Positions 1-5,244 of a stretch of 10,748 nucleotides of DNA are shown piece by piece. Where the stretch lies: positions 1 to 10,748 of the forward strand of contig CAYUVA010000065.1 of assembly GCA_964448115.1 (NCBI GenBank), written 5' to 3'. The notes below the pieces were generated by a model. The model saw nothing but the letters and a program-made list of their open reading frames with translations, made no database searches and was not told where the DNA came from. Position 1 is the stretch's first letter. Every line of letters begins with the position of its first letter. The position numbers and the translations under genes were made by a program. This DNA comes from CAYUVA01 sp964448115 [NCBI: uncultured bacterium]. GTDB taxonomy: Bacteria > CAYUVA01.

Positions 1-1
1 G

Positions 2-325
2 GCTGAGCTGGGATCCGGGAGACGAAAGATAGCCGTACTCGGTGACATGCTCGAGCTGGGCGCGTTCGCCGATTCGATGCATCGACAAGTTGGACTGCTA
101 GCAAAAGATAAGGGCGTGGATATACTTATCGCCTTCGGGGAGCTTGCACAAAGCTACTGCTCGGAATTGCAACAACCACCCCCACAGTGCATTCATTTCG
201 ACAAGCAGGACTACGACCGCTGCGGCGAGTTTATCAGCTCGATCAAGCGAGCAGGGGATATCTTTTTGCTCAAAGGCTCACGCGCAGTGATGATGGAGAG
301 ATTCATTAGAAGGCTTGAGGCTTGA
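2..325 (+). CDS. murF: MurF, UDP-MurNAc-tripeptide--D-Ala-D-Ala ligase, C-terminal fragment
   Basis: The frame is open from base 2 and ends at TGA 323-325, giving the last 107 residues of a protein whose start lies outside the window. MurF is a cytoplasmic ATP-dependent ligase that adds D-Ala-D-Ala to UDP-MurNAc-tripeptide, the last cytoplasmic step that builds the peptidoglycan stem peptide. The fragment shows the C-terminal Mur-ligase domain: RKIAVLGDMLELG near its start, a conserved His and VG in the following helix (MHRQVG), a DILIAFGELA strand, and the terminal LLKGSRAVMMERFI motif, which is the usual MurF ending (KGSR...ME). Full-length family members have about 450 residues, so roughly a quarter is present. 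The gene is convergent with the secreted protein at 496-2973. The family call is firm; the symbol rests on this C-terminal domain alone. Confidence 0.93.
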   Translation, partial: AELGSGRRKIAVLGDMLELGAFADSMHRQVGLLAKDKGVDILIAFGELAQSYCSELQQPPPQCIHFDKQDYDRCGEFISSIKRAGDIFLLKGSRAVMMERFIRRLEA

Positions 326-357
326 GACCAATGCCCTTCACCGCCACACTCCTTACC

Positions 358-400
358 ATGCCCGCCCCGCACCAAATGTGGGGTAATCCCCTTCGGGCAT
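358..400 (+). terminator. Nested stem-loop downstream of murF, possible terminator
   Basis: A perfect 7-bp outer stem (ATGCCCG 358-364 with CGGGCAT 394-400) encloses a second stem (CCCCGCA 365-371 with TGTGGGG 377-383, one G-U pair, 5-nt loop). It lies 33 nt after the murF stop. No clean T-run follows, only TATTTCTT a few bases on, so it may be a weak or factor-assisted terminator or an mRNA 3'-end stabiliser rather than a strong intrinsic terminator. Confidence 0.4.
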
Positions 401-421
401 CAAGTATTTCTTACACAAGGT

Positions 422-453
422 GAACAGCATTAGGCTTTAGATTAATGCTATTC
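422..453. terminator. Stem-loop in the convergent murF / secreted-protein spacer
   Basis: AGCATTA (426-432) pairs with TAATGCT (443-449) around a 10-nt loop. After one C/A mismatch the stem extends by GAA/TTC, so it spans 422-453. It is followed at once by the palindrome GCCTAGGC (454-461), itself partly flanked by CTATT/AATAG. The hairpin sits between two convergent genes and could serve either strand, but no T-run follows on either side, so terminator function is inferred from position only. Confidence 0.35.
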
Positions 454-495
454 GCCTAGGCAATAGATAGCCCTGGCTTATTGCGGACCCAAGAT

Positions 496-2973
496 TCACT
501 CCAGGGAACTCAAATATGGCCAGTGTAGGCTGTAATTGCCGGAAGCATCTTGGGCTACTATTTCTAGCAGGAACCTGGAAGGGGGCAATCCAGAGCCAAC
601 CGGAGCGGCAAATCCAAAGACGCCATCATCAGCAGCAAAGTCGCCGTGTGCTCCATCATCCAATAGTAATACGCCAGTTGCAAGCCCCTGGTAATATATC
701 TCGACCCTGGCAACATCGGCAAGCCCCTCACCATCGGTTACCAGGGCAATGAGGTTAAGATTACCTGCGCTGTTGGTTTGAAGCCTGGTCTGCATGTAAC
801 CAGCGATCATAATCAGCGGTGCGATGGTCGGGGTTGCAGTCGGCGTGATAGTTGGGGTTTTGCTCGGGGTGTAAGTCGCTGGTTGCGGTGTTGGAGTAGG
901 CGTTCTGGTATCTGTCGGCTGCGTGGTCGGTGTCCTGGTCGGGGTCGGCGTGTTGGTGGGGGTGGGATCGCCTGGTTGGGTAGCGGTGGGAGTGCTGGTA
1001 GATGTGGAGGTTGCGGTCGGTGTATTGAAGACGCTAGTGCTGCCATCGACCTCGCCTAGCAACTCTGTATTGCCTGCTACATCGGTGCAGATCAAATCGA
1101 ACTCATATAATCCGGTCCCCTGGGCTTCAGAAATATCGAACCATATCACTGAGCCGGTGTAGGTTCCATCATAGTTTATCCAAGATCCAGAGCCATCGTG
1201 TTGATAGTATAGCTCGCAATAACTCACCCCGCTGAGGTCATCACTGTAGTCTATGTGTATGTCGAACAGGGTCTCGTAGGTCTGATCGGGTAGGGATGTA
1301 ATTGAGCTTGAGGGCGCTACAGCATCCTGCGTTGAGCTGACCCAATCAGACCATGCGCTCTCCTGTAGGCGGCTGTCCCGTGCCTTTACTCGATAATTGT
1401 ATGTAATGCTATGCTGCAGGTCGCTGAAGGTCTGCTCTGTAACGCTCACCCAGTTGCCATCAGCGATGGTGAGCAAAAGAAACTGTCCGCCAGCAATGCA
1501 CTCAGCCAGCCACTGAACCGCGCCCTGTGGTCCGTCATCGTTCCAATATACCGTATTGCAAGTGCCGGGGCTATAAGGCGGCTCGGTGTGCACCACAGGT
1601 GGAAGCGGCGGTGTGCCGGTGCAGGTCGGGGTTTGGGTCGGGGTCGGCGAGATGGTTGGTGTATTGGAGGGGGTGGTAGTCGGGAAGCTGGTCGGCGTTG
1701 GAGTGTAATGGATCATGCGCAGTGTATAATCGGATTCATGCCCCCATGAGCCGTCCTGTGAGCGAACCAGTATCCAATAGGTGAAAACCCCCGGCGGGTC
1801 AAAGACATACTCGATGCGCGAGGACTTGTCGGTCGGCGAAACATCAAGGCTCTGGGCGAGTATCTGCGGTATGTTATCATACAGATACATCGCAGTATCG
1901 CACTGGGCACCCAGGTTGGAGGTGGCTATGATATAGGTAACATCCGGCTGCGCGGAGAAGTATGACCAGTCGTTGTCCTCGGCAGAGCAGAAGTAGTGCA
2001 GTGTCAAAGCGCCGTAACTGGTAAGCTCGTGACCGGTACCATATTGGGTGTTATCGTTATATGGAAAAGCCTCGTATATATCATCCATTGAACAGGGTGT
2101 GTTGGTGGGAGTGTTGCTGGGAGTGAAGGTCGGATAATCGGTCGGGGTGCTGGTAGAGGTCGGGGTCATGGTCGATGTGGGCGTCCGGGTTGGAGTCGCA
2201 GAGTGATCCGGCGAGGGAGTTGGCGTTGCCGAGTAAACCCACTTGGTTAACTGTATATTGTCGATGTAAGCACCGTCGTAGGTATATAAATAATCACTGT
2301 AAAACAAGAATCCAATCCAAACGAACTCGCTGCCCAAGTAATTATATATCGGCGTTGGAGTGTATGCAGCGGTCGTATTTGCCATATCAATAACCCGTTC
2401 TATATATCCGCCAGAGTCCCCCCACCAGCCCTGTCCATGAAAGGTTTTTTCCGATCCCATATCATTTGTGGCACCGACAAAAAGGTAGTCATAATTTAAC
2501 TCCGAGTCCAAGTCTAACTGAAAGGAGAATGTCGCCGCATAAGCATCGGAGAGATCATAAGGTCCGGCATACATCCAGTCGTACATGTCGTTTGCGTAAT
2601 CAGCCCAGCCGGTTGGGTCGATGCCATCGGTACAGCTTCTTGCGCACCAGACCGCATTGCCACTGCCACCATAAGGATTCCAGTTGGTGATGCCCCAGCA
2701 GTGATAACCGCTGTTGGGATCATCATCATAAATGGTCCAGGTCTGGGTGAATGCGCCGGAGTCGAGGTTCTCGGTGAACATGATCACCGTATCCTTGGAA
2801 CCTTCGGCAGTTATTGCAGGTAAAACCTTGTATTGGATGGTATCGCCTATGTTGTGAAATGTCCCTTCAGCCTTGAGCTTTTGGCTATTGTCCTGTTGGG
2901 CGTCAAGTGCCATGGGCACTATAGCCAGGCAGATACCTATGGCTAAAAAAGCAGCAAACTTGCCTAGATCCAT
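496..2973 (-). CDS. Secreted modular protein with three Thr/Pro-rich linkers
   Basis: 825 residues, ATG at 2973, preceded by a G-rich ribosome-binding region (GGGAGTGGG, 2975-2983). Residues 1-25 are a signal peptide (hydrophobic FLAIGICLAIVPMAL, likely cleavage after ALDA). Visible layout: residues ~35-245, a Trp/Gly/Tyr-rich beta domain reminiscent of the jelly-roll modules of M6/immune-inhibitor-A-type secreted proteins (DLSDAYAATFSF, then GFLFYSD and GAYIDNIQL at its end); Thr/Pro linker ~248-293; residues ~296-423, resembling a pre-peptidase C-terminal (PPC) domain; linker ~424-457; residues ~458-550, fibronectin-III-like; ~555-650, Ig-like (DLSGVSYCELYY, DVAGNTELLG); long linker ~651-719; and ~720-825, a C-terminal beta domain with LDDGAHGDFAADDGVFGF, possibly an anchoring domain. 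I see no protease or glycosidase catalytic motif. It is probably a cell-surface or extracellular binding/structural protein; the domain names are by resemblance and the function is unknown. Confidence 0.85.
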   Translation of the reverse strand: MDLGKFAAFLAIGICLAIVPMALDAQQDNSQKLKAEGTFHNIGDTIQYKVLPAITAEGSKDTVIMFTENLDSGAFTQTWTIYDDDPNSGYHCWGITNWNPYGGSGNAVWCARSCTDGIDPTGWADYANDMYDWMYAGPYDLSDAYAATFSFQLDLDSELNYDYLFVGATNDMGSEKTFHGQGWWGDSGGYIERVIDMANTTAAYTPTPIYNYLGSEFVWIGFLFYSDYLYTYDGAYIDNIQLTKWVYSATPTPSPDHSATPTRTPTSTMTPTSTSTPTDYPTFTPSNTPTNTPCSMDDIYEAFPYNDNTQYGTGHELTSYGALTLHYFCSAEDNDWSYFSAQPDVTYIIATSNLGAQCDTAMYLYDNIPQILAQSLDVSPTDKSSRIEYVFDPPGVFTYWILVRSQDGSWGHESDYTLRMIHYTPTPTSFPTTTPSNTPTISPTPTQTPTCTGTPPLPPVVHTEPPYSPGTCNTVYWNDDGPQGAVQWLAECIAGGQFLLLTIADGNWVSVTEQTFSDLQHSITYNYRVKARDSRLQESAWSDWVSSTQDAVAPSSSITSLPDQTYETLFDIHIDYSDDLSGVSYCELYYQHDGSGSWINYDGTYTGSVIWFDISEAQGTGLYEFDLICTDVAGNTELLGEVDGSTSVFNTPTATSTSTSTPTATQPGDPTPTNTPTPTRTPTTQPTDTRTPTPTPQPATYTPSKTPTITPTATPTIAPLIMIAGYMQTRLQTNSAGNLNLIALVTDGEGLADVARVEIYYQGLATGVLLLDDGAHGDFAADDGVFGFAAPVGSGLPPSRFLLEIVAQDASGNYSLHWPYLSSLE
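817..1023 (-). repeat. Low-complexity Thr/Pro-coding repeat (linker 3)
   Basis: Degenerate repeats of short ACN-CCN codon units encode residues ~651-719 of the secreted protein, mostly TPT, TPTPT and TST units. On the + strand this reads as imperfect repeats of GGTCGGGGT/GGTGGGGGTGGG type, strongly G-rich. It is the longest of three such tracts in the gene and likely prone to length variation by slippage or recombination. Confidence 0.8.
1603..1704 (-). repeat. Low-complexity Thr/Pro-coding repeat (linker 2)
   Basis: Encodes residues ~424-457 (TPTPTSFPTTTPSNTPT and similar units) between the PPC-like and fibronectin-III-like regions of the secreted protein. It shares the SNTPT unit with linker 1, which suggests that the linkers arose by copying within the gene. 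Confidence 0.75.
2095..2232 (-). repeat. Low-complexity Thr/Pro-coding repeat (linker 1)
   Basis: Encodes residues ~248-293 (ATPTRTPTSTMTPTSTSTPT and following FTPSNTPTNTP) of the secreted protein, separating the N-terminal beta domain from the PPC-like domain. It is probably a flexible, possibly glycosylated, spacer. Confidence 0.75.
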
Positions 2974-3001
2974 AACCCACTCCCGATTAAATTCTTAGCT
3001 T

Positions 3002-3007
3002 ATTATA
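3002..3007 (-). promoter_or_regulatory. Candidate -10 box of the secreted-protein gene
   Basis: On the minus strand a perfect TATAAT lies about 30 nt before the ATG at 2973. No good -35 hexamer is found at 16-18 nt upstream, so this is only half a promoter; the region is AT-rich and a chance match is possible. Confidence 0.3.
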
Positions 3008-3069
3008 ATGTATGCCATAAATAAAGACGAAACTCAAGGGTTCATAAAATAATACAAACAATCCACTTG

Positions 3070-3098
3070 TTGACTTATCAAAGGCTGTTCATTATATT
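3070..3098 (+). promoter_or_regulatory. Sigma-70-type promoter for the small coiled-coil gene
   Basis: TTGACT (3070-3075), a 17-nt spacer and TATATT (3093-3098) each match the consensus hexamers at five of six positions with ideal spacing. The predicted transcript start near 3105 gives a leader of about 37 nt to the ATG at 3142. Confidence 0.6.
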
Positions 3099-3141
3099 CA
3101 CTTCTGGTTTTTATGCAGTTTGAGGGTAACAGAATACTCTA

Positions 3142-3411
3142 ATGATCAGGATGATCAAAAAAAACCTTGGTATCATTAGTAAACGGCTTCGCTTGGGGCG
3201 CCTGGAGTCAAGGCAACGCAAGCTGTATCAAGCGCTAGGCAAAAAGACATACAAACTATGGCAACGCCGTCAGATTCAGCACCCAGAGCTTGCTCAATTC
3301 ATCAACGAGCTGAGTAGTCTAATTGAGCAGCATCAACAGCTTGACAAAGAGCTGAAGGATATTATACTAGAAGGGCACCTCGTAGAGGATTCGGGCAAGA
3401 GGACGCATTAA
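3142..3411 (+). CDS. Small basic coiled-coil protein, unknown function
   Basis: 89 residues, no signal peptide and no membrane segment. The first ~40 residues are very basic (IKKNLGIISKRLRLGRLESR, then KLYQALGKKTYKLWQRR). Residues ~47-78 form an amphipathic helix rich in Glu, Leu and Gln (ELAQFINELSSLIEQHQQL) that probably makes a coiled coil. I do not recognise the family. The arrangement is that of a small helical protein that could bind nucleic acid or a partner protein. A good promoter lies upstream. The ribosome-binding site is weak: GAGGG at 3122-3126 is 15 nt before the ATG, and a second in-frame ATG at 3151 is an alternative start. tRNA-Ala follows 37 nt after the stop, and the tRNA's likely promoter lies inside the 3' end of this gene. 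Charge pattern, promoter and lack of overlap with another gene support it as real. Confidence 0.65.
   Translation: MIRMIKKNLGIISKRLRLGRLESRQRKLYQALGKKTYKLWQRRQIQHPELAQFINELSSLIEQHQQLDKELKDIILEGHLVEDSGKRTH
3341..3368 (+). promoter_or_regulatory. Likely tRNA-Ala promoter inside the upstream coding region
   Basis: A perfect TTGACA (3341-3346), a 16-nt spacer and TATACT (3363-3368, five of six) lie within the last 70 bases of the small coiled-coil gene. Transcription would start near 3375, about 75 nt before the tRNA-Ala 5' end. The hexamers also encode protein (LDK and YT region), so some of the match could be chance, but position and quality fit a tRNA promoter. Confidence 0.5.
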
Positions 3412-3448
3412 GTGCCCGAACCCAGGGGGCTGATAGTATCTTTTGTTC

Positions 3449-3521
3449 GGGGCTATGGCGCAGTTGGGAGCGCGTTTGACTGGCAGTCAAAAGGTCGTGG
3501 GTTCGAATCCCACTAGCTCCA
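3449..3521 (+). tRNA. tRNA-Ala(GGC)
   Basis: A complete 73-nt cloverleaf. The acceptor stem is GGGGCTA/TAGCTCC and contains the G3-U70 pair that is the classic alanine identity element; the discriminator is A. The D arm is GCGC-AGTTGGGA-GCGC. The anticodon arm TTTGA-CTGGCAG-TCAAA gives anticodon GGC, which reads GCC and GCU. The T arm is GTGGG-TTCGAAT-CCCAC. The 3' CCA is not encoded (TCA follows the discriminator), so it must be added enzymatically. No strong terminator is seen downstream. Confidence 0.97.
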
Positions 3522-3535
3522 TCAGGGGATCCTGG

Positions 3536-3596
3536 ATGCTGGATGAATGGATATAACTTTTTATTCCCCAACTTTGCACCTCGGATCATCCAGTAT
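3536..3596. repeat. Inverted repeat downstream of tRNA-Ala
   Basis: ATGCTGGATGA (3536-3546) pairs with TCATCCAGTAT (3586-3596), 11 bp with one G-U, around a 39-nt loop that contains CTTTTTATT. It lies in the 199-nt gap (3522-3720) between the two tRNA genes, where I see no coding potential. The long loop makes it a doubtful terminator; CTGGAT-type short repeats are common intergenic debris. Confidence 0.3.
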
Positions 3597-3720
3597 CTGA
3601 AATGCTCGAAGACTCTTGCCCTTAAAGGATTTGAAAAGCATTCCAGGAAGCAAGTCGGCTATTGATTTATTAGTGCCGGAGAATCGAATTTCCCATATCG
3701 CTTCAAGCAAGGTCTCTGTA

Positions 3721-3811
3721 CGGAGAGGGTGGGATTCGAACCCACGTGACGGCTGCTAACCGCCAAGACGATTTCGAGTCGCCCCCGTTACGACCACTTC
3801 GGTACCTCTCC
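3721..3811 (-). tRNA. tRNA-Ser(CGA)
   Basis: A 91-nt class II tRNA on the minus strand. The acceptor stem GGAGAGG (3805-3811) pairs with CCTCTCC (3722-3728); the discriminator at 3721 reads G, as usual for serine tRNAs. The anticodon arm GGCGA-CTCGAAA-TCGTC gives anticodon CGA, which reads UCG. A long variable arm (GGCGGTTAGCAGCCG) and T arm GTGGG-TTCGAAT-CCCAC follow. CCA is not encoded. It has its own promoter just upstream. Confidence 0.96.
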
Positions 3812-3891
3812 TTCACTTGTATAATATAATACTTTGGATACTCAATTTCAAAGCGAGGATCATGGGTAGTAGTAATTGCTCCTTCACTTGT
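3808..3891. repeat. 13-bp direct repeat touching the tRNA-Ser 5' end
   Basis: CTCCTTCACTTGT occurs at 3808-3820 and again at 3879-3891, with starts 71 bp apart. The first copy includes the first four bases of tRNA-Ser, and the pair encloses the tRNA-Ser promoter. It may be a remnant of a small local duplication or insertion; no integrase or other mobile gene is nearby. Confidence 0.5.
3823..3851 (-). promoter_or_regulatory. tRNA-Ser promoter
   Basis: On the minus strand TTGAAA (3846-3851), a 17-nt spacer and TATATT (3823-3828) end 11 nt before the mature 5' end of tRNA-Ser. Both hexamers match the sigma-70 consensus at five of six positions, and the predicted start leaves only a leader of about 4-6 nt. 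Confidence 0.65.
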
Positions 3892-3915
3892 GAGTGAGCC
3901 TGGCACAAGCAAGCT

Positions 3916-3934
3916 GAGTAACCCGTGATTACTC
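3916..3934 (-). terminator. Small stem-loop at the macro-gene stop codon
   Basis: GAGTAA (3916-3921) and TTACTC (3929-3934) form a perfect 6-bp stem with a 7-nt loop; the stop codon of the macro-domain gene is inside the stem. No T-run follows on the minus strand, so at best it is a weak terminator or 3'-end structure. Confidence 0.25.
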
Positions 3935-4447
3935 CCCCATCGCTTTGGTGAATTGTTCCAAGGCTTTCTTGCCGTAAAGAACGAAGCAGACCTCCTCAAG
4001 CGTAGTACCCTGCTCTATGTGCTCACTCACTGCCTTTAGCATCGCACTGGCGCACTCAGCGATGGATAGCCCTCCGACACCAGCTCCTATAGCAGGAAAA
4101 GCGACACTTTTAAGGCTTTTTTCCCTGGCTCGCTTCAAGGAATTCAAGGTAGCCAGATAGACCTTTTTTGCATCGGTGCGCAAGTCCTGCCCCATGCCGG
4201 CGGCATGTATCACATAGCGAGCCTTGAGATTGCCAGCGCCGGTGATAACCGCCTCACCGACTGGGATCGGAGCCTTTGACATGGCTTCTTTCTCTATCTC
4301 CTGCCCACCCTTCAGCTTTATGGCGCCAGCGACTCCGGATCCCATCCAGAGCTGATTGTTGGCAGCATTTACCACAGCATCGCCATCGTACTCGGTGATA
4401 TCGCCCTCTCTGGTCAGTACCTTGGTGTTCTTAATGCTTATCTCCAT
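3929..4447 (-). CDS. Macro-domain protein, probable ADP-ribosyl / O-acetyl-ADP-ribose hydrolase
   Basis: 172 residues, a single stand-alone macro domain of usual length (Af1521/YmdB-like). Ligand-binding motifs are all present: GDIT at 15-18, VVNAANN at 25-31, the glycine-rich GSGVAGAI at 36-43, and FPAIGAGVGG at 117-126, whose glycines hold the diphosphate. Proteins of this family bind ADP-ribose and many remove it from proteins, nucleic acids or O-acetyl-ADP-ribose; the exact substrate cannot be read from sequence. It is cytoplasmic, with no signal peptide. The ATG at 4447 has a strong Shine-Dalgarno (GGGAGGT, 4454-4460) at good spacing. The gene is divergent from the CarD-like gene and has its own promoter. 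I see no ADP-ribosyltransferase or sirtuin next to it, so a toxin-antitoxin role is not supported. Confidence 0.92.
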   Translation of the reverse strand: MEISIKNTKVLTREGDITEYDGDAVVNAANNQLWMGSGVAGAIKLKGGQEIEKEAMSKAPIPVGEAVITGAGNLKARYVIHAAGMGQDLRTDAKKVYLATLNSLKRAREKSLKSVAFPAIGAGVGGLSIAECASAMLKAVSEHIEQGTTLEEVCFVLYGKKALEQFTKAMGE

Positions 4448-4484
4448 GGTTTTACCTCCCTTTTTAGCTTTTCAGACGATTCTA

Positions 4485-4512
4485 ATTATATATCCATCGC
4501 ATCGGAGATCAA
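4485..4512 (-). promoter_or_regulatory. Promoter of the macro-domain gene
   Basis: On the minus strand TTGATC (4507-4512), a 16-nt spacer and a perfect TATAAT (4485-4490) lie about 40-65 nt before the ATG at 4447. The -10 is ideal and the -35 matches at four of six positions. Confidence 0.5.
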
Positions 4513-4593
4513 AAAGAGATGATCTTTAGCAAATATTCTCCTGTCTTTGCATTTCATTTTGTTCATGGATGTAAATACGATTCGGATTCGCAC

Positions 4594-4622
4594 TTGACAT
4601 TTGCAGAATGTTGGATAATAAT
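4594..4622 (+). promoter_or_regulatory. Promoter of the CarD-like gene
   Basis: A perfect TTGACA (4594-4599), a 17-nt spacer and AATAAT (4617-4622, five of six) point to the CarD-like gene. Transcription would begin near 4629 and give a leader of about 80 nt before the proposed start at 4712. The 264-nt divergent spacer 4448-4711 otherwise holds only the macro-gene promoter and AT-rich sequence. Confidence 0.55.
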
Positions 4623-4695
4623 ATGATCGTAGCCTGGCGAGCATATAAAGCCTCTGAGTATATAAATAAAGGGTTTCGATAGCCCGAAGACCGAT

Positions 4696-4702
4696 AAAGG
4701 AG
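4696..4702 (+). promoter_or_regulatory. Shine-Dalgarno AAAGGAG that sets the CarD start
   Basis: AAAGGAG ends 9 nt before an in-frame ATC at 4712 and about 54 nt before the first canonical in-frame start (GTG 4757). Its placement supports initiation near 4712, exactly where the CarD-family homology begins. Confidence 0.55.
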
Positions 4703-4711
4703 TGGCGTCAG

Positions 4712-5218
4712 ATCTTCAGGAAAGGTGAAATACTGTTTTACCCCGCCGTCGGACTGGTGGAGATAACAGATAAGGAAAAACAGAAGGTCAGCGGACAGAG
4801 CGTGGAGCTGTATCAAATCTCTGGCATCGAGAAGCGCATCTCATTGAAGATACCGGTCAAGAAGGCAGAAAAGGTTGGTCTAAGGCATATCTCCAGCGAG
4901 GACAAGATTGATGAAATAATCAAGCTGCTCGGCTCCCCACCTACCATGAATGAGATTCCCTGGTACGAACGCTATCGAATCAACGAGGAGAAGATGAAAA
5001 AGGGAGATACGCGCTCCTATGCCGAGGTCATTCGAGACCTTTGGTCCCTTAAGGACTCAGATGGATTGAGCAGCCGAGAGAAACAACAAAAAAAGACCGC
5101 CCTGAAATACCTGGTCGATGAGGTGGCTTTTGTCAAGCGCCTTAGAAAAGCTGACGCTCAGAAGCTCATCGAGGAGATAATGGAGAAACGGGAGGAGGAG
5201 CTGGAGGAAACCGGTTAA
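4712..5218 (+). CDS. CarD/CdnL-type RNA-polymerase-binding transcription regulator, apparent non-canonical start
   Basis: From ATC 4712 this gives 168 residues, the usual length for CarD/CdnL. These proteins bind the RNA polymerase beta subunit through an N-terminal Tudor-like domain and stabilise the open promoter complex with the helical C-terminal domain. The N-terminal domain shows FRKGEILFYPAVGLVEI (residues 2-18), matching the family's F-K-x-G-D-x-V-x-YP-x-x-G, then IPVKKAEKVGLR. The C-terminal domain shows WYERYRINEEKMKKGD and AEVIRDLW; the Trp at 111 corresponds to the promoter-contacting Trp of mycobacterial CarD. The oddity is the start: between the upstream in-frame stop (4667-4669) and GTG 4757 there is no ATG, GTG or TTG. 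Starting at GTG 4757 (153 aa) would cut off the first strand and the YP-G motif. ATC 4712 fits the Shine-Dalgarno best; CTG 4733 (after GGAAAGG) is second choice. A single-base sequencing error is also possible. Confidence 0.88.
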   Translation: MFRKGEILFYPAVGLVEITDKEKQKVSGQSVELYQISGIEKRISLKIPVKKAEKVGLRHISSEDKIDEIIKLLGSPPTMNEIPWYERYRINEEKMKKGDTRSYAEVIRDLWSLKDSDGLSSREKQQKKTALKYLVDEVAFVKRLRKADAQKLIEEIMEKREEELEETG

Positions 5219-5244
5219 TTTCCTTTGGCGCTTCAGCCCCTATT

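Noticed and set aside
940-1000. Possible G-quadruplex in the G-rich strand of linker 3
   Set aside because: Four G-runs of three or more occur, but the loops exceed the usual limit of about seven bases, and codon constraint from Thr/Pro repeats explains the composition.
817-1023. Possible CRISPR array or minisatellite suggested by repeated G-rich units
   Set aside because: Units are short, degenerate, without unique spacers, and translate cleanly to Thr/Pro linkers in an intact long gene.
3721-3811. tRNA-Ser as an integration site for an accessory island
   Set aside because: No integrase, no repeat of the tRNA 3' end and no phage-like genes are visible in the window; the only direct repeat touches the 5' end.
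3703-3999. A 98-residue open frame on the minus strand
   Set aside because: It runs through the whole tRNA-Ser gene and the end of the macro gene in another frame; the tRNA structure explains the sequence.
3929-4447. Macro protein as antitoxin of a DarT-type toxin-antitoxin pair
   Set aside because: No ADP-ribosyltransferase gene adjoins it; the neighbours are a tRNA and a divergent CarD-like gene.
4526-4816. A 96-residue open frame on the minus strand
   Set aside because: It covers the CarD promoter, leader and N-terminal coding region antisense, has no ribosome-binding site of note and no recognisable motif.
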